Below, piece after piece: positions 29,437 to 40,225 of a DNA stretch of 64,000 nucleotides; the stretch's first letter is position 1, and each line of letters begins with the position of its first letter. The position numbers were made by a program, and so were the translations under genes. A model generated the notes under the pieces. The model searched no databases. It had not been told where the DNA came from and was given only the letters and a program-made list of their open reading frames with translations. The DNA is from Eubacteriaceae bacterium (GTDB lineage: Bacteria; Bacillota; Clostridia; Oscillospirales; Acutalibacteraceae): NCBI GenBank assembly GCA_021770095.1, contig JAETRQ010000001.1, positions 224,930 through 288,929 on the forward strand, written 5' to 3'.

Positions 29437-30213
29437 CTATATTAGATTTACTGTATTAGATGTACTATTTCTCACATACAGTTCATATAAACCGCTGAAA
29501 ATAAGATTATTGTCATAAATTATTTTATGATTACATAAAGAGATTATGTCCTTTGCCAAACCGCCTGTTGCAATAATACGCATATCAGATATACCAAGTT
29601 TTGCTTTCACTTTATCTATCATACCATCAAGCATTGCCGCATGCGCAGTAATCGTTCCGATTTTTATACAATCAACCGTATTTGTTCCAATAACTTTATC
29701 TGTTAATTCAAAACCTATTTCAGGTAACTGAGAAGCCTTGTCAAATAAAGACTTAATTGAAGTGCAGGGACCCGGAGCAATCATACCGCCGAGATATTCA
29801 CAGCGTTGATTTATTATTGAAAATGTTGTGGCAGTACCAATATCAATTATAATAGCCGGTGCTCCGTATTTTTTCACCGCTCCGACTGACACACCGATAA
29901 GATCTGCCCCGAGTTTGTGCGGATTATCATATTTTATATCCAATCCTGTATTCATGTCACTGCTTACAAATAAAGGCATAACCCCTGTCAGGCAAAAACA
30001 TATATCTTTAAGATACGCATTGACTTCAGGTACGACAGATGAAATAATGATTCCGTCTATACACCATTCACCAATAAATGCGGACAAATTATTTTTATGG
30101 TATTCGTATCCTTCTTCTTTATCAGTAGAATAACGATATGTATTAAAAAGATTACCCTCATTCATCAGAGCCATAACAATATTGGTATTACCCACATCTA
30201 TTGCAAGAATCAT
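29437..30213 (-). CDS. coaX: Type III pantothenate kinase
   Basis: MILAIDVGNTNIVMAL, KLGADLIGVSVGA, IIDIGTATTFSII, GGMIAPGP, ATGGLAK. Confidence 0.93.
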   Translation of the reverse strand: MILAIDVGNTNIVMALMNEGNLFNTYRYSTDKEEGYEYHKNNLSAFIGEWCIDGIIISSVVPEVNAYLKDICFCLTGVMPLFVSSDMNTGLDIKYDNPHKLGADLIGVSVGAVKKYGAPAIIIDIGTATTFSIINQRCEYLGGMIAPGPCTSIKSLFDKASQLPEIGFELTDKVIGTNTVDCIKIGTITAHAAMLDGMIDKVKAKLGISDMRIIATGGLAKDIISLCNHKIIYDNNLIFSGLYELYVRNSTSNTVNLI

Positions 30214-30216
30214 GAA

Positions 30217-31425
30217 TTATTCCTCATTTTTATTCTTATAAATTTCAACTGCTTTATTTAAAATTTCAACTGCTGCATCTTTTTTTGAGAGCAGGTCAAA
30301 ACTTTTCAAATCATCTTTGGTTATTATAGTGATTTTATTTGTATCCGAACCAAAGCCTGCGCCTTCTTCTTTCAGGCTATTGGCAACAATCATATCACAG
30401 CATTTGGATTCTAATTTTTTCTTTGAATTTTCAATCAGATTGCTTGTTTCCATAGAAAATCCGCAAATAACCTGATTATCTTTTTTACTTTCACCGGCAC
30501 TTTTTAAAATATCTTTTGTTCTTATAAGTTCAAGCGTTAAGTCATCGTCATTCTTTTTTATCTTTTCATCACTGATTTTATCTATTGTATAGTCCGCAAC
30601 TGCTGCAGCCTTAATCAAAATATCACATTTATCCAAATTGCTCATCACACCATTATACATATCATCTGCTGATTCAACATTCTTTACGTGAACAAATACC
30701 GGAGCTTTAATATGAACAGGGCCTGATATAAGGGTTACATTCGCACCGCGGCGAGCTGCAATTTCTGCAATTGAATACCCCATCTTGCCGCTTGAATGAT
30801 TGGTAATATACCTGACGGGATCAATCTTTTCAACTGTCGGTCCTGCTGTAACGAGAACATTAAGACCTGCCATATCCTTATCAAACTGAATTTCCTGTCT
30901 TATATAATCCAGCAAGATGTCTTCATCAGGGAGTTTGCCCGCTCCGACTGATGCACAGGCAAGTCTGCCCACTGCCGGTTCTATAATTTCAAATCCATAG
31001 CCCTTCAATTTTTCAAGATTATCCTGTACTATTTGATTGTTATACATATATGTATTCATCGCAGGAGAGACAATAATTCTGCAATCCGCTGCAAGAGCCA
31101 TTGTGCTGAGCATATCATCTGCAATACCGTTTGCAAGTTTACCGATGATATTTGCCGAAGCAGGAGCAATAAGCATTACATCCGCTTTTTGTGAAAGTGA
31201 CACATGGGCAACATGGAACTGAAAATTTCTGTCAAAAGTATCAACAAGGCACTTATTGCCTGTAAGCGTTTCAAATGTTATCGGATTGATAAAATTAACA
31301 GCATTTTTTGTCATAACAACATGAACATCTGCACCTTCCTTAACAAGAGCGCTGGCAACATTCGCCATTTTATAAGCAGCAATACTGCCTGTGATACCTA
31401 ATACAACTGTTTTCCCTTTTAACAT
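30217..31425 (-). CDS. coaBC: Bifunctional phosphopantothenoylcysteine decarboxylase/phosphopantothenate-cysteine ligase
   Basis: GKTVVLGITGSIAAYK, SPAMNTYMY, VLVTAGPTVEKIDPVRYITNHSSGKMGYSIAEIAARRGANV. Confidence 0.95.
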   Translation of the reverse strand: MLKGKTVVLGITGSIAAYKMANVASALVKEGADVHVVMTKNAVNFINPITFETLTGNKCLVDTFDRNFQFHVAHVSLSQKADVMLIAPASANIIGKLANGIADDMLSTMALAADCRIIVSPAMNTYMYNNQIVQDNLEKLKGYGFEIIEPAVGRLACASVGAGKLPDEDILLDYIRQEIQFDKDMAGLNVLVTAGPTVEKIDPVRYITNHSSGKMGYSIAEIAARRGANVTLISGPVHIKAPVFVHVKNVESADDMYNGVMSNLDKCDILIKAAAVADYTIDKISDEKIKKNDDDLTLELIRTKDILKSAGESKKDNQVICGFSMETSNLIENSKKKLESKCCDMIVANSLKEEGAGFGSDTNKITIITKDDLKSFDLLSKKDAAVEILNKAVEIYKNKNEE

Positions 31426-31426
31426 A

Positions 31427-31807
31427 TCAATCCATATCCTTTAACAATCCGTGTTTTTCATAATTCGTTGTGCGCAGAATTTTGTTATGATCATCGACAA
31501 AAACAACTTTCGGCGAATGGGTCTGAACTTCATCCTCATCCATCATAGCATAAGCCATGATAATAATTTTATCGCCTGTCTGAACTTTCCTTGCCGCCGC
31601 ACCGTTAAGACAGATTAAACCGCTGTCTCTTTCTCCTGCAATTGTGTAAGTCTCAAAGCGATTTCCGTTATTGACATCCACAACCTGTACTTTTTCATAT
31701 TCATAAATTCCGGAAGCATTCAAAAGTTCTTCATCAACAGTGATACTGCCGACATAATCAAGTTCAGCCTGAACGACTGTTGCACGATGAATTTTCCCTT
31801 TAAGCAT
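31427..31807 (-). CDS. panD: Aspartate 1-decarboxylase (start could also be 31819)
   Basis: [29 protein letters not shown] (G-S self-cleavage site), [51 protein letters not shown]. Confidence 0.94.
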   Translation of the reverse strand: MLKGKIHRATVVQAELDYVGSITVDEELLNASGIYEYEKVQVVDVNNGNRFETYTIAGERDSGLICLNGAAARKVQTGDKIIIMAYAMMDEDEVQTHSPKVVFVDDHNKILRTTNYEKHGLLKDMD

Positions 31808-31823
31808 ATTTACCAACATAATC

Positions 31824-32675
31824 TTATACACGCTCCACAATAAAATTATCAATCAATCTTGTTTTGCCGATATAAACAGCCATTGCAATGAGTGTATTAT
31901 CCGAAATGGTATCTTTTATTGAAATATTATCAAAATCAACAACTTCAACATAATCAATTTTTGCAAGCGGCTCGCTTTCAATATTTTTCTTCATAAGGGC
32001 TATCAATTCTTTTGAATTTCTAAGACCGCCTTTGATTAATTCCTGTCCCATAAAAACAGTCTTACTCAAAATAAGAGCAGCTTTTCGTTCTTCTTCATTG
32101 AGATATGTGTTTCTTGAGCTCTTGGCAAGACCGTCTGCCTCACGGATAATCGGGCATCCGATAATTTCAACAGGGATATTAAGGTCTGTAACCATTCTTT
32201 TGATAACAGCCAACTGCTGTGCATCTTTCTGACCAAAATATGCTTTGTCAGGCATAACAATATTGAACAGTTTGCTGACAACAGTGCATACACCTCTGAA
32301 GTGGATAGGTCTGCTTTTTCCGCACAATTCTGCTGTCGGTCCAATCATATCAACAAAAGAACAAAAGCCGTTTTTATACATTTCTTCAGGTTCAGGATTA
32401 AAAATCAAGTCTGCACCTGTTTTTTCACATACCTGGGCATCAGCGTTCAAATCTCTCGGATAACTTTCCAAATCCTCTGTCGGTGCAAACTGCATAGGAT
32501 TTACAAAAATACTTACAACCGTTCTTTCATTCTCTTCAACTGATTTTTTTATAAGGCTTTGGTGCCCCTCATGCAGATAACCCATAGTCGGAACAAATCC
32601 TACCGAAAGTCCTTCCTTTTTCCATTGGCTTACGTATTCTCTGACTTCACGGATTGTATGTACAATTTTAAGCAT
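31824..32675 (-). CDS. panC: Pantothenate synthetase
   Basis: [62 protein letters not shown]. Confidence 0.95.
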   Translation of the reverse strand: MLKIVHTIREVREYVSQWKKEGLSVGFVPTMGYLHEGHQSLIKKSVEENERTVVSIFVNPMQFAPTEDLESYPRDLNADAQVCEKTGADLIFNPEPEEMYKNGFCSFVDMIGPTAELCGKSRPIHFRGVCTVVSKLFNIVMPDKAYFGQKDAQQLAVIKRMVTDLNIPVEIIGCPIIREADGLAKSSRNTYLNEEERKAALILSKTVFMGQELIKGGLRNSKELIALMKKNIESEPLAKIDYVEVVDFDNISIKDTISDNTLIAMAVYIGKTRLIDNFIVERV

Positions 32676-32696
32676 AACATCACCTTCATATCATAA

Positions 32697-33524
32697 TTAA
32701 TATAACTTTTCTATGACTTCGTCATCAATTCTGTATGTATGTTCTTCTGACGGAAAATCAGAACTTTTTACTTCACTGTCATATTGCCTGAACGCAGCAG
32801 TCATCAACTCACCGATATTTGCATATCTTTTCACAAATTTCGGAGTAAAATCAGAAAACATACCCAGCATATCCTGATATACCAGAACCTGACCGTCACA
32901 GCCATTGCCTGCTCCTATTCCGATTGTTACAATATCCAATTTTTCAGTTATGAGGCGTGCAAGTTTTTCAGGTACTGCTTCAATCACAACCGCAAAAGCA
33001 CCTGCCTCCTGAACTGCAAAAGCACTTTCAAGCAACTTTTTTGCTGCATTTTCGGTTTTTCCCTGAACTCTGTTGCCGCCGAAAACATTTATGGACTGCG
33101 GTGTCAATCCAATATGAGCACATACCGGAATACCCGCCTGAACAATAGCCTGAATCTGCGGGCAGACTTCTGCTCCGCCCTCCAGTTTCACGGCATTTGC
33201 TCTGCCTTCTTTGACCAGTCTGCCTGCATTAACAAGTGCATCATAAACAGAAGTCTGATAAGACATAAAGGGCATATCCGCAATAACAAGTGCGTCCTTT
33301 GCACCTCTTGCAACTGCTTTGGTGTGGTGAATCATATCCTCCATTGTGACGGATATGGTATCATCATAACCAAGCATAACATTACCTAATGAATCGCCGA
33401 CAAGTATGGAATTGATCCCTGCGTCATTCATAAGTTTTGCGGTTGAATAATCATATGCTGTGAGCATTGAAATTTTTTGTTTTTCTTTCTTTGCCTGTGC
33501 AAAAGTTAATACTGTATTTTTCAT
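32697..33524 (-). CDS. panB: 3-methyl-2-oxobutanoate hydroxymethyltransferase
   Basis: [70 protein letters not shown]. Confidence 0.95.
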   Translation of the reverse strand: MKNTVLTFAQAKKEKQKISMLTAYDYSTAKLMNDAGINSILVGDSLGNVMLGYDDTISVTMEDMIHHTKAVARGAKDALVIADMPFMSYQTSVYDALVNAGRLVKEGRANAVKLEGGAEVCPQIQAIVQAGIPVCAHIGLTPQSINVFGGNRVQGKTENAAKKLLESAFAVQEAGAFAVVIEAVPEKLARLITEKLDIVTIGIGAGNGCDGQVLVYQDMLGMFSDFTPKFVKRYANIGELMTAAFRQYDSEVKSSDFPSEEHTYRIDDEVIEKLY

Positions 33525-33527
33525 TTT

Positions 33528-34406
33528 CTAACTCTCCGTATTGAGCAATTTTTCTAATTTATCATAATCTCTGCTCGGGTATTTTTGCTTTGCAATTTTC
33601 AGCACTTCGGATGAAAGCAGCTTATATACATTCAAATAGGAATGATCACTGAGAACGGACAAATGTTTTTCAACAGTTGATATGTCATTCCTGTCCACCG
33701 GACCTGTCAGTGAACGGATACAACCGTTTTCACACAAAGATTCTGCGTTATTAAGGAACAAAGATTTCAAAACCTCATTTGCTGTTAAATCAGAAAAACC
33801 ACATTCCTCAAGCAATCCCAAGGCAATGTGGTACAGACCTATAACCAAATTACTTGACATAACAAGAGAAGTATGATATTTGCATTTATTTTCAGCACTT
33901 ATTATCCGGTAGGAATTCCCCAAATTCTCAATCATTTCTTGGATTAAATGCATTTTTACATCGTTTCCTTCGATTGTAAAAAATGCTTTTGACATTTCCT
34001 TATATGAATTCTTTTTATCACTGATTGCAAGTGCAGGATGGATTGAATAGCCATATCCGCCGATTACGTCTAATCCCTCAAAAACCTCAGCAGATAACGC
34101 TCCGCTGCAGTGGCATAATATTTTATCCTTCAATTCATATTGCTTAAGCTGCAAATAAGTATCATAAATACTCGAGTCGGGAACTGTAACAAAAATAATG
34201 TTGCTTTCCTTCACAAGTTCTTTGATTGTACTAAAAGATTTACTGCAGGTAAAATCTGCCGCATCGCAGGCACTGTTATAACTTTTGCTGTAATAACCTG
34301 AAAGCGGAAAATGATTTTCATAAAAATAGCGGCCAAGAGTACATCCGACTCTGCCCGCACCAATAAATCCGATAAATAAATGATTCTTTTTCATCATACC
34401 ACCCAC
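33528..34406 (-). CDS. Rossmann-fold/DUF2520 protein, candidate PanG-type ketopantoate reductase
   Basis: FIGFIGAGRVGCTLGRYF; FVTVPDSSI; HCSGALSAEVF; IHPALAI; head of panBCD-coaBC-coaX operon. Confidence 0.8.
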   Translation of the reverse strand: MGGMMKKNHLFIGFIGAGRVGCTLGRYFYENHFPLSGYYSKSYNSACDAADFTCSKSFSTIKELVKESNIIFVTVPDSSIYDTYLQLKQYELKDKILCHCSGALSAEVFEGLDVIGGYGYSIHPALAISDKKNSYKEMSKAFFTIEGNDVKMHLIQEMIENLGNSYRIISAENKCKYHTSLVMSSNLVIGLYHIALGLLEECGFSDLTANEVLKSLFLNNAESLCENGCIRSLTGPVDRNDISTVEKHLSVLSDHSYLNVYKLLSSEVLKIAKQKYPSRDYDKLEKLLNTES

Positions 34407-34565
34407 TTATAACTCCAAAAATCCTGTGCACATAGTGTTACAGGTTGTAATTCAAGACAGTATGAATAAAATATTAAGCACGGTACGGTTTCAGCAGAAT
34501 ACCATCCACAGATAATATACAATATTATTTATAATTTGTAAAGTAAAATATGAATTGTATTGCAA

Positions 34566-34596
34566 AAATAAGACCACCTTTTTGGCGGTCTTATTT
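34566..34596 (-). terminator. Terminator near the end of the GH31 gene
   Basis: AAATAAGACCACC...GGCGGTCTTATTT. Confidence 0.7.
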
Positions 34597-34605
34597 CCAA
34601 TACGA

Positions 34606-36978
34606 TTATATTGTTTCCAATTCTTCTTTAATTGCAGAAGAAACGCAGTGAGGAAGTCTGGATTTGTTGAGTGCAGCACGCAGTTCTTCACGGCTTTGGG
34701 CATTCTTAAAAGGAGAGTATGCTCTGCTTTTAACAATTGTTTTTTCCTGCCAGCGTGAAAAGATATTTATAATTCTATCTTTTATATCTTTCGTACTTTT
34801 ACGCACAGCACTGTTTAAAGTTATATTGACTTTGCTGTCCGGTGTAAAATCTGTAACTGTTACAACTGCACTGCCGTTCTCGTATGTAAAAGTATAATCG
34901 TCACATTTAAGTTCATCCAAATCCAAATCTTTAAAAATCAATTTGAAAGTTCTGTTTTGAGGAATGACGGTTATATCGCCTGTCGGCTTATCAATGCTGA
35001 AATCAAGTTTCTTGGCATCTTCATCATAACATACAGTAAATCGGGTTTTGCAACTATGATTTTCAAAATCGATTTTATCATTATCTTCATAAAGACTGAA
35101 ACTGTTGTTGCCTGAATAAATCCACAATTCAAGTGTATCAGGATTATCTGTACTGTTACCGTTAACAGATGAAAAAGGAATTACAGCGCCCTCTTTTGCA
35201 AGTACGGGAATAGAATCCATATCACGATTAAGAGCAATAACCCTGTCACCCATATAACTTTGACCGGTAAATATATCTGTCCATCTTCCTTCGGGAATCC
35301 ATGCATCAACTTTGCCCATATTGATTTTTTTATTCTGTTTTGAAGTTATAGGGCAAACCATAAGTTCACTGCCGAACATATACTGATTTTTAAATCTATA
35401 TGCATTCATATGGTTCGGATAGGAATAGTACATTGGTTCACACAACGCAATACCATCATTATGGCAGCGATAATCCATAGTATAAATATACGGAATAAGC
35501 GAATGACGCAAACGCAGATATTCTTTTGAAATTCTGTATACTTCACTCCTGTATTTCCAAGGTTCTTTACCGAGCAAATCATTCGATGTTGAATGCAGGC
35601 GGAGTATCGGACTGAACACACCAAACTGAATCCAGCGCAGATACATATCATCATCACGTCTTCCAAAATGATGTCCGCCTATATCATGGCTCCACCATGT
35701 ATATGCCGCATTGGCAGCAGTGATTGTAAAATAAGGCTGAAAATCAAGTACTTTCCATGAAATTGCGGTGTCACCTGAAAATCCAAGAGGATACCGATGA
35801 GAACCCAATCCGCTGTAACGTGATAAAATCATTGGAATTTTACCATTTTCAGCATTATCAAGATAGTGATAATGATTAAGTGCAGTCAGCGGGTCAAGAC
35901 CTTTTACATCCCACTTTTTGCCCTGCTGCCAATCAATCCACCAAAAATCTACTCCTTCATTCTCATACGGTTTATGGAGAATATCAAAATAAGAATTCCA
36001 AAAATTATCATCACCGCATTTGAACTTAATTTTCTGCTTAGTAGATGGATCAATACCGACAGCCTTTGCCATATCCTCATACATATCTTCGTATGAATGA
36101 ACACCGTCAGCAGGATGAAGATTTAAAGTAATATGCAGATTATCATCTTTTAATTTTTTCAGAAATGCTCTGTAATCAGGGAACAAATCTGTATTCCACG
36201 AATATCCGGTCCAGCCGTAAGTACCACAGCCGTCATATTTAACACCGAATTTACCCTTAATATCTTTTTCCTTAACCCAATGCCAATCCATATCAACAGT
36301 TGCAACCGTTAACGGAATATCCTGTGTCTTGAATTCCTGCATCAAATCTTCGTATTCTTTTTGTGTATATGCTCTGTATCGGCTCCACCAAACACCAAGA
36401 GCATAGCGGGGAATAATCGGCGTCGGTGAACTGATTTTATAAAAGGCTCTTATGGTTTCTCGGTAATCTTTTTCATATGCAAAAACATATAAATCCTTAC
36501 CATTACCCTTTCTTGCCATGAAATTACCATGCTCATTAATCAAAAAAGAGCTGCTGTCATCCAGAACATAAACACCGTTTTCTGTTAAAAGTCCTTGCGC
36601 AAGAGGAACTTTACCAAAAGTACCGTCAAGTGTGCGGCATGTTCCTCTGAGATTGCCTTTATTATTACACTTAATGGTTTTGCCGCTGCTTTTTATCTGA
36701 ACACAATATGGCTTCGCCTTTTTCTTATTAATAAAAAACTTTACTGCATCGGTCTCAACCACAATGTTATCCTTGATTTCTTTAACTGAAAAAGGAATAG
36801 GTGCAAAATTTCTGAACCATACTGTATGGCTTGCCATATCAACAAATGTTTTTTCCTTTGAATATTCAAAACGTATAAGCCTGTCGGTCAATACAGTGAC
36901 TCTGTAACAATCACCAACATAAATCTGATTATGATTTGCTTTGGCATCTGTTTTTGCAATAAGTGATGGTTTGAGCAT
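34606..36978 (-). CDS. GH31-family glycoside hydrolase (alpha-glucosidase/xylosidase type)
   Basis: PRYALGVWWSRYRAYTQKEYEDLMQEF, VDFWWIDWQQG, SGDTAISWKVL, WSHDIGGHHFG, FSPILRLHS. Confidence 0.92.
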   Translation of the reverse strand: MLKPSLIAKTDAKANHNQIYVGDCYRVTVLTDRLIRFEYSKEKTFVDMASHTVWFRNFAPIPFSVKEIKDNIVVETDAVKFFINKKKAKPYCVQIKSSGKTIKCNNKGNLRGTCRTLDGTFGKVPLAQGLLTENGVYVLDDSSSFLINEHGNFMARKGNGKDLYVFAYEKDYRETIRAFYKISSPTPIIPRYALGVWWSRYRAYTQKEYEDLMQEFKTQDIPLTVATVDMDWHWVKEKDIKGKFGVKYDGCGTYGWTGYSWNTDLFPDYRAFLKKLKDDNLHITLNLHPADGVHSYEDMYEDMAKAVGIDPSTKQKIKFKCGDDNFWNSYFDILHKPYENEGVDFWWIDWQQGKKWDVKGLDPLTALNHYHYLDNAENGKIPMILSRYSGLGSHRYPLGFSGDTAISWKVLDFQPYFTITAANAAYTWWSHDIGGHHFGRRDDDMYLRWIQFGVFSPILRLHSTSNDLLGKEPWKYRSEVYRISKEYLRLRHSLIPYIYTMDYRCHNDGIALCEPMYYSYPNHMNAYRFKNQYMFGSELMVCPITSKQNKKINMGKVDAWIPEGRWTDIFTGQSYMGDRVIALNRDMDSIPVLAKEGAVIPFSSVNGNSTDNPDTLELWIYSGNNSFSLYEDNDKIDFENHSCKTRFTVCYDEDAKKLDFSIDKPTGDITVIPQNRTFKLIFKDLDLDELKCDDYTFTYENGSAVVTVTDFTPDSKVNITLNSAVRKSTKDIKDRIINIFSRWQEKTIVKSRAYSPFKNAQSREELRAALNKSRLPHCVSSAIKEELETI

Positions 36979-37021
36979 ATTATCACCTCAAAATAATTCA
37001 AAACGATATAATTATTTATTC

Positions 37022-40000
37022 TTAATTCTTAGGCTCAACCTCAAACGAGAAACAGAGCGGATTGAAATAACCGAATTTTATCATATGCTCCTTACTTGGA
37101 ATAGGACCGCAGCTGCCTGAACCTGTACCCCTTACAAAACCGTCTACGGTTACATATGTTGTATCAACATCAGGCAAATCCTCAATGTGATTTGCATTTT
37201 TGAGTTGTTCAAGGGTAAAATGATTTGCATTGAAATTCATATGTTTTTCAAGAGCCGTGAACTTCAATCCTTTGCCGTTATCGTTTGTAAGCATACTGTA
37301 ACGCACATCACCCCTGTTGCCTGAATCCTGCGGTTTGATATATTTGTGTGCCATATCCGTTACAGTTGTTTCATAAATACCAATCGGTGCATGTTCCTTA
37401 AAATCGGAATAGTTCTCTACAGGTCCTCTGCCGCAGTACTCTACCTTTTCAAACTCACTCTTAATTTCTGTATGAACACCAAATCTCGGCAGCTGGTCAG
37501 TAAGCGGACAAACTTTTTTCAATGATGTGCTTACTGTCATTTTTCCGTTTTCGTCAAAGTAATAATCTACTGTTGCCTTTGCAAGGACAAAAATACCTCT
37601 TGTTACAAAGTTATATGAAGTCCTGATATATTTCATCCTGCCGTTGCTCTTAACATTGCAGGACACAAGTTTCGTCTTTGCACTGTCAAGACCGATTATC
37701 TTCCAGAATATGACCATATACTGGTCATTGTCCAGTCTGCCGCGGTAAATGTGCGGAACAAAACCATTCTGCTTGTCATATGGATTTTGATTCAGATATT
37801 CATTATTGTTTTTCTGATAACTTACAAGACCTTTTCTCTTATCAAACACTGCACTGCCGTTATGGAATGATACATTGATTGTATTGCCGCTCTGTGTTAT
37901 CTCTGCAGAATTTGTCTGTGTATTTGCCTTTTTCAGTTCTGCCTGTGTAAAAACAATCTGTTCAACTGCAATCTCATTACCGCTGTTTTTATCAGTATAG
38001 ATAAAGTTTACAAAAATATCTTTGCGCGGTTTATCAAGATAAGGTAAACGAATCTGAACTGTTTTTCTTTCCTGTGCAGCAATCACATCATCTATACAGC
38101 CAAATTCAACCGGCTCTCCGTCAACAAGAATTGTATAGTCAATTTTGATGTCTGAACTATCACAAAAACTCAAAGTATTCCAAAGTTCAAAATCATTATT
38201 TCCGATATATCTTGCTCTGATTGGACGGTAACAAACCTTCATTTCAAGTGCACCGCTTGACGGCTTTCTGTCCGGATAGAAAAGACCGTCAACACAGAAA
38301 TTGCCGTCATGGATAGGTTCGTTATGGTCACCGCCGTAGGTCCACTTGTATTTTGCATTTTCGTCATAAACGCTGTGGTCTGCCCATTCCCAGATACAGC
38401 CGCCCATAAACTGATCAGATGAATAGAACAACTGCATATATTCCTCAAGTCCGCCCGGTCCGTTGCCCATTGCATGTGCATATTCACACTGGAAGAATGG
38501 TTTGCCTTTATACTTATTCCCTGCTGTGCCATTAAGAATTTTTCTCATTAAGTCAGGTGTACCGTACATTCTTGACACAACATCATAAGCCCAGCGTTTA
38601 CTGCGGATTGCACCCTCATAATGAACAGGTATTTCAGGATTAACGCTTTTCAAATAATCATAGCAGACATCCTGACATTTGTAACCGCCTGACTCATTGC
38701 CAAGGCTCCACATCGTGATGCTTGGGTGATTTTTATCTCTGCCGTACATTCTCTTAACCCTGTCAAGATAATGTGATGCCCATCTTGTATCATTACTGAG
38801 GCGATTAGGATTGTATGTACTGTGCGGAATGGCATAAAAACCGTGTGTTTCAATATCCGCCTCATCAACCACATAAAGACCGTACATATCACACATTGTT
38901 AAAAATGCAGGGTCAGGAGGATAATGAGAAGTTCTTACTGCGTTGCAGTTATATTCCTTCATCAGCTGAATATCCAGTTCCATATCCTCAAGGCTCATCG
39001 CATAGCCCTTTGTCATATGGGTATCGTGATGGTTAACACCCTTGAACTTAATTGCTTTTCCATTGAAGAGGAACACCTCTCCCTGAATTTCAACATTTTT
39101 AAAACCGTAATACGTTCTGATTGCTTCAATCTCTTCATCATTTTTGTACAGGACAATTGTGAGCTCGTAAAGATTCGGTGTTTCGGCAGTCCACTCATTC
39201 ACAGCAAGATTTGTCAGATTCACATTCTTTTCAGGCAAAAGAGCAGCATGGATAACAGGCTGATTTTCTGCTGATTTGATTTCAATTCTTGTATGATTTT
39301 CAAACTCGCCGTCCACAGAAATGGAGAGATTATATGTTCCGTCGCTGTTCTTTGATGAGCGCAGTGTAAAATCATTTATATAACTGCTTTCAAACGCAGT
39401 GATAAACACGTCACGGAAGATACCGTTTTCTCTGAACATATCCTGACATTCAAGATAAGAGCCGTTGCTCCACTTGTAATTCACGACAACAATCTCATTT
39501 GCACCTTCTTTGACAAAACGGGTTATGTCAAATTCTGCTGTATTATGTGAGCCTTCACTGTAACCGACATACGCACCGTTTACATATACAGCAACAGCAC
39601 CTGCAACACCTAAGAAAGAGATTGTACGGCGTTTGTCTGCATTTTGTACATCCACAAATTTTCTGTATATACCTGTTGCCACATCGGCAGGAATATGCGG
39701 CGGCTTTTTAGGGAACGGATAACGTGTATTGATATATGCTATCTGGTCATAACCTGTTCTCTGCCATGTGCATGGAACGGTAATTTTATCAAAACGCACC
39801 TTATCTGTATCCAAAGAATCCGGAACAAGGCTTAATTTTTCATAATACGCAAAGTCCCATTCTCCGCTGAGCATGGTTACACGGTCAGAATTATACCGTT
39901 CGTTTTTATAGTCTGTTTTTTCAAGCTTTTCTACTGTTGAAAACGGTATGAAATAACTTCTTTCTTCCAATTTGTTTTCTTCATATATATTGAATTCTTT

Positions 40001-40030
40001 ATGCTGTTTTTTCTGGATTTTGTAATTCAT
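37022..40030 (-). CDS. GH2 beta-galactosidase
   Basis: VPCTWQRTGYDQIAYINTRYPFPKKPPHIP, VNHHDTH, NCNAVRTSHYPPDPAFLTMCDMYGLYVVDEADIETHG, WSLGNESG, CEYAHAMGNGPGG, GCIWEWADH. Confidence 0.93.
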   Translation of the reverse strand: MNYKIQKKQHKEFNIYEENKLEERSYFIPFSTVEKLEKTDYKNERYNSDRVTMLSGEWDFAYYEKLSLVPDSLDTDKVRFDKITVPCTWQRTGYDQIAYINTRYPFPKKPPHIPADVATGIYRKFVDVQNADKRRTISFLGVAGAVAVYVNGAYVGYSEGSHNTAEFDITRFVKEGANEIVVVNYKWSNGSYLECQDMFRENGIFRDVFITAFESSYINDFTLRSSKNSDGTYNLSISVDGEFENHTRIEIKSAENQPVIHAALLPEKNVNLTNLAVNEWTAETPNLYELTIVLYKNDEEIEAIRTYYGFKNVEIQGEVFLFNGKAIKFKGVNHHDTHMTKGYAMSLEDMELDIQLMKEYNCNAVRTSHYPPDPAFLTMCDMYGLYVVDEADIETHGFYAIPHSTYNPNRLSNDTRWASHYLDRVKRMYGRDKNHPSITMWSLGNESGGYKCQDVCYDYLKSVNPEIPVHYEGAIRSKRWAYDVVSRMYGTPDLMRKILNGTAGNKYKGKPFFQCEYAHAMGNGPGGLEEYMQLFYSSDQFMGGCIWEWADHSVYDENAKYKWTYGGDHNEPIHDGNFCVDGLFYPDRKPSSGALEMKVCYRPIRARYIGNNDFELWNTLSFCDSSDIKIDYTILVDGEPVEFGCIDDVIAAQERKTVQIRLPYLDKPRKDIFVNFIYTDKNSGNEIAVEQIVFTQAELKKANTQTNSAEITQSGNTINVSFHNGSAVFDKRKGLVSYQKNNNEYLNQNPYDKQNGFVPHIYRGRLDNDQYMVIFWKIIGLDSAKTKLVSCNVKSNGRMKYIRTSYNFVTRGIFVLAKATVDYYFDENGKMTVSTSLKKVCPLTDQLPRFGVHTEIKSEFEKVEYCGRGPVENYSDFKEHAPIGIYETTVTDMAHKYIKPQDSGNRGDVRYSMLTNDNGKGLKFTALEKHMNFNANHFTLEQLKNANHIEDLPDVDTTYVTVDGFVRGTGSGSCGPIPSKEHMIKFGYFNPLCFSFEVEPKN

Positions 40031-40150
40031 ATTTTACCCCTTATTGTTTAATATTTTAAATGAGAACAATACATCATCCCCATATCATAACCGAAATTTC
40101 ATATTCAAGGCTATTTTCATTATATAATAATTTATAATGTAAAGCAATAT

Positions 40151-40187
40151 AAAACCACCACTATTTAATATGAATAGTGGTGGTTTT
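40151..40187 (-). terminator. Terminator after GH38 gene
   Basis: Perfect AAAACCACCACTATT...AATAGTGGTGGTTTT. Confidence 0.85.
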
Positions 40188-40225
40188 AATATTTAAAAAT
40201 GAATATTCCGTTTATTCCTTAAAGT

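Noticed and set aside
32784-33389. 201-aa plus-strand ORF
   Set aside because: Antisense to panB; no family features.
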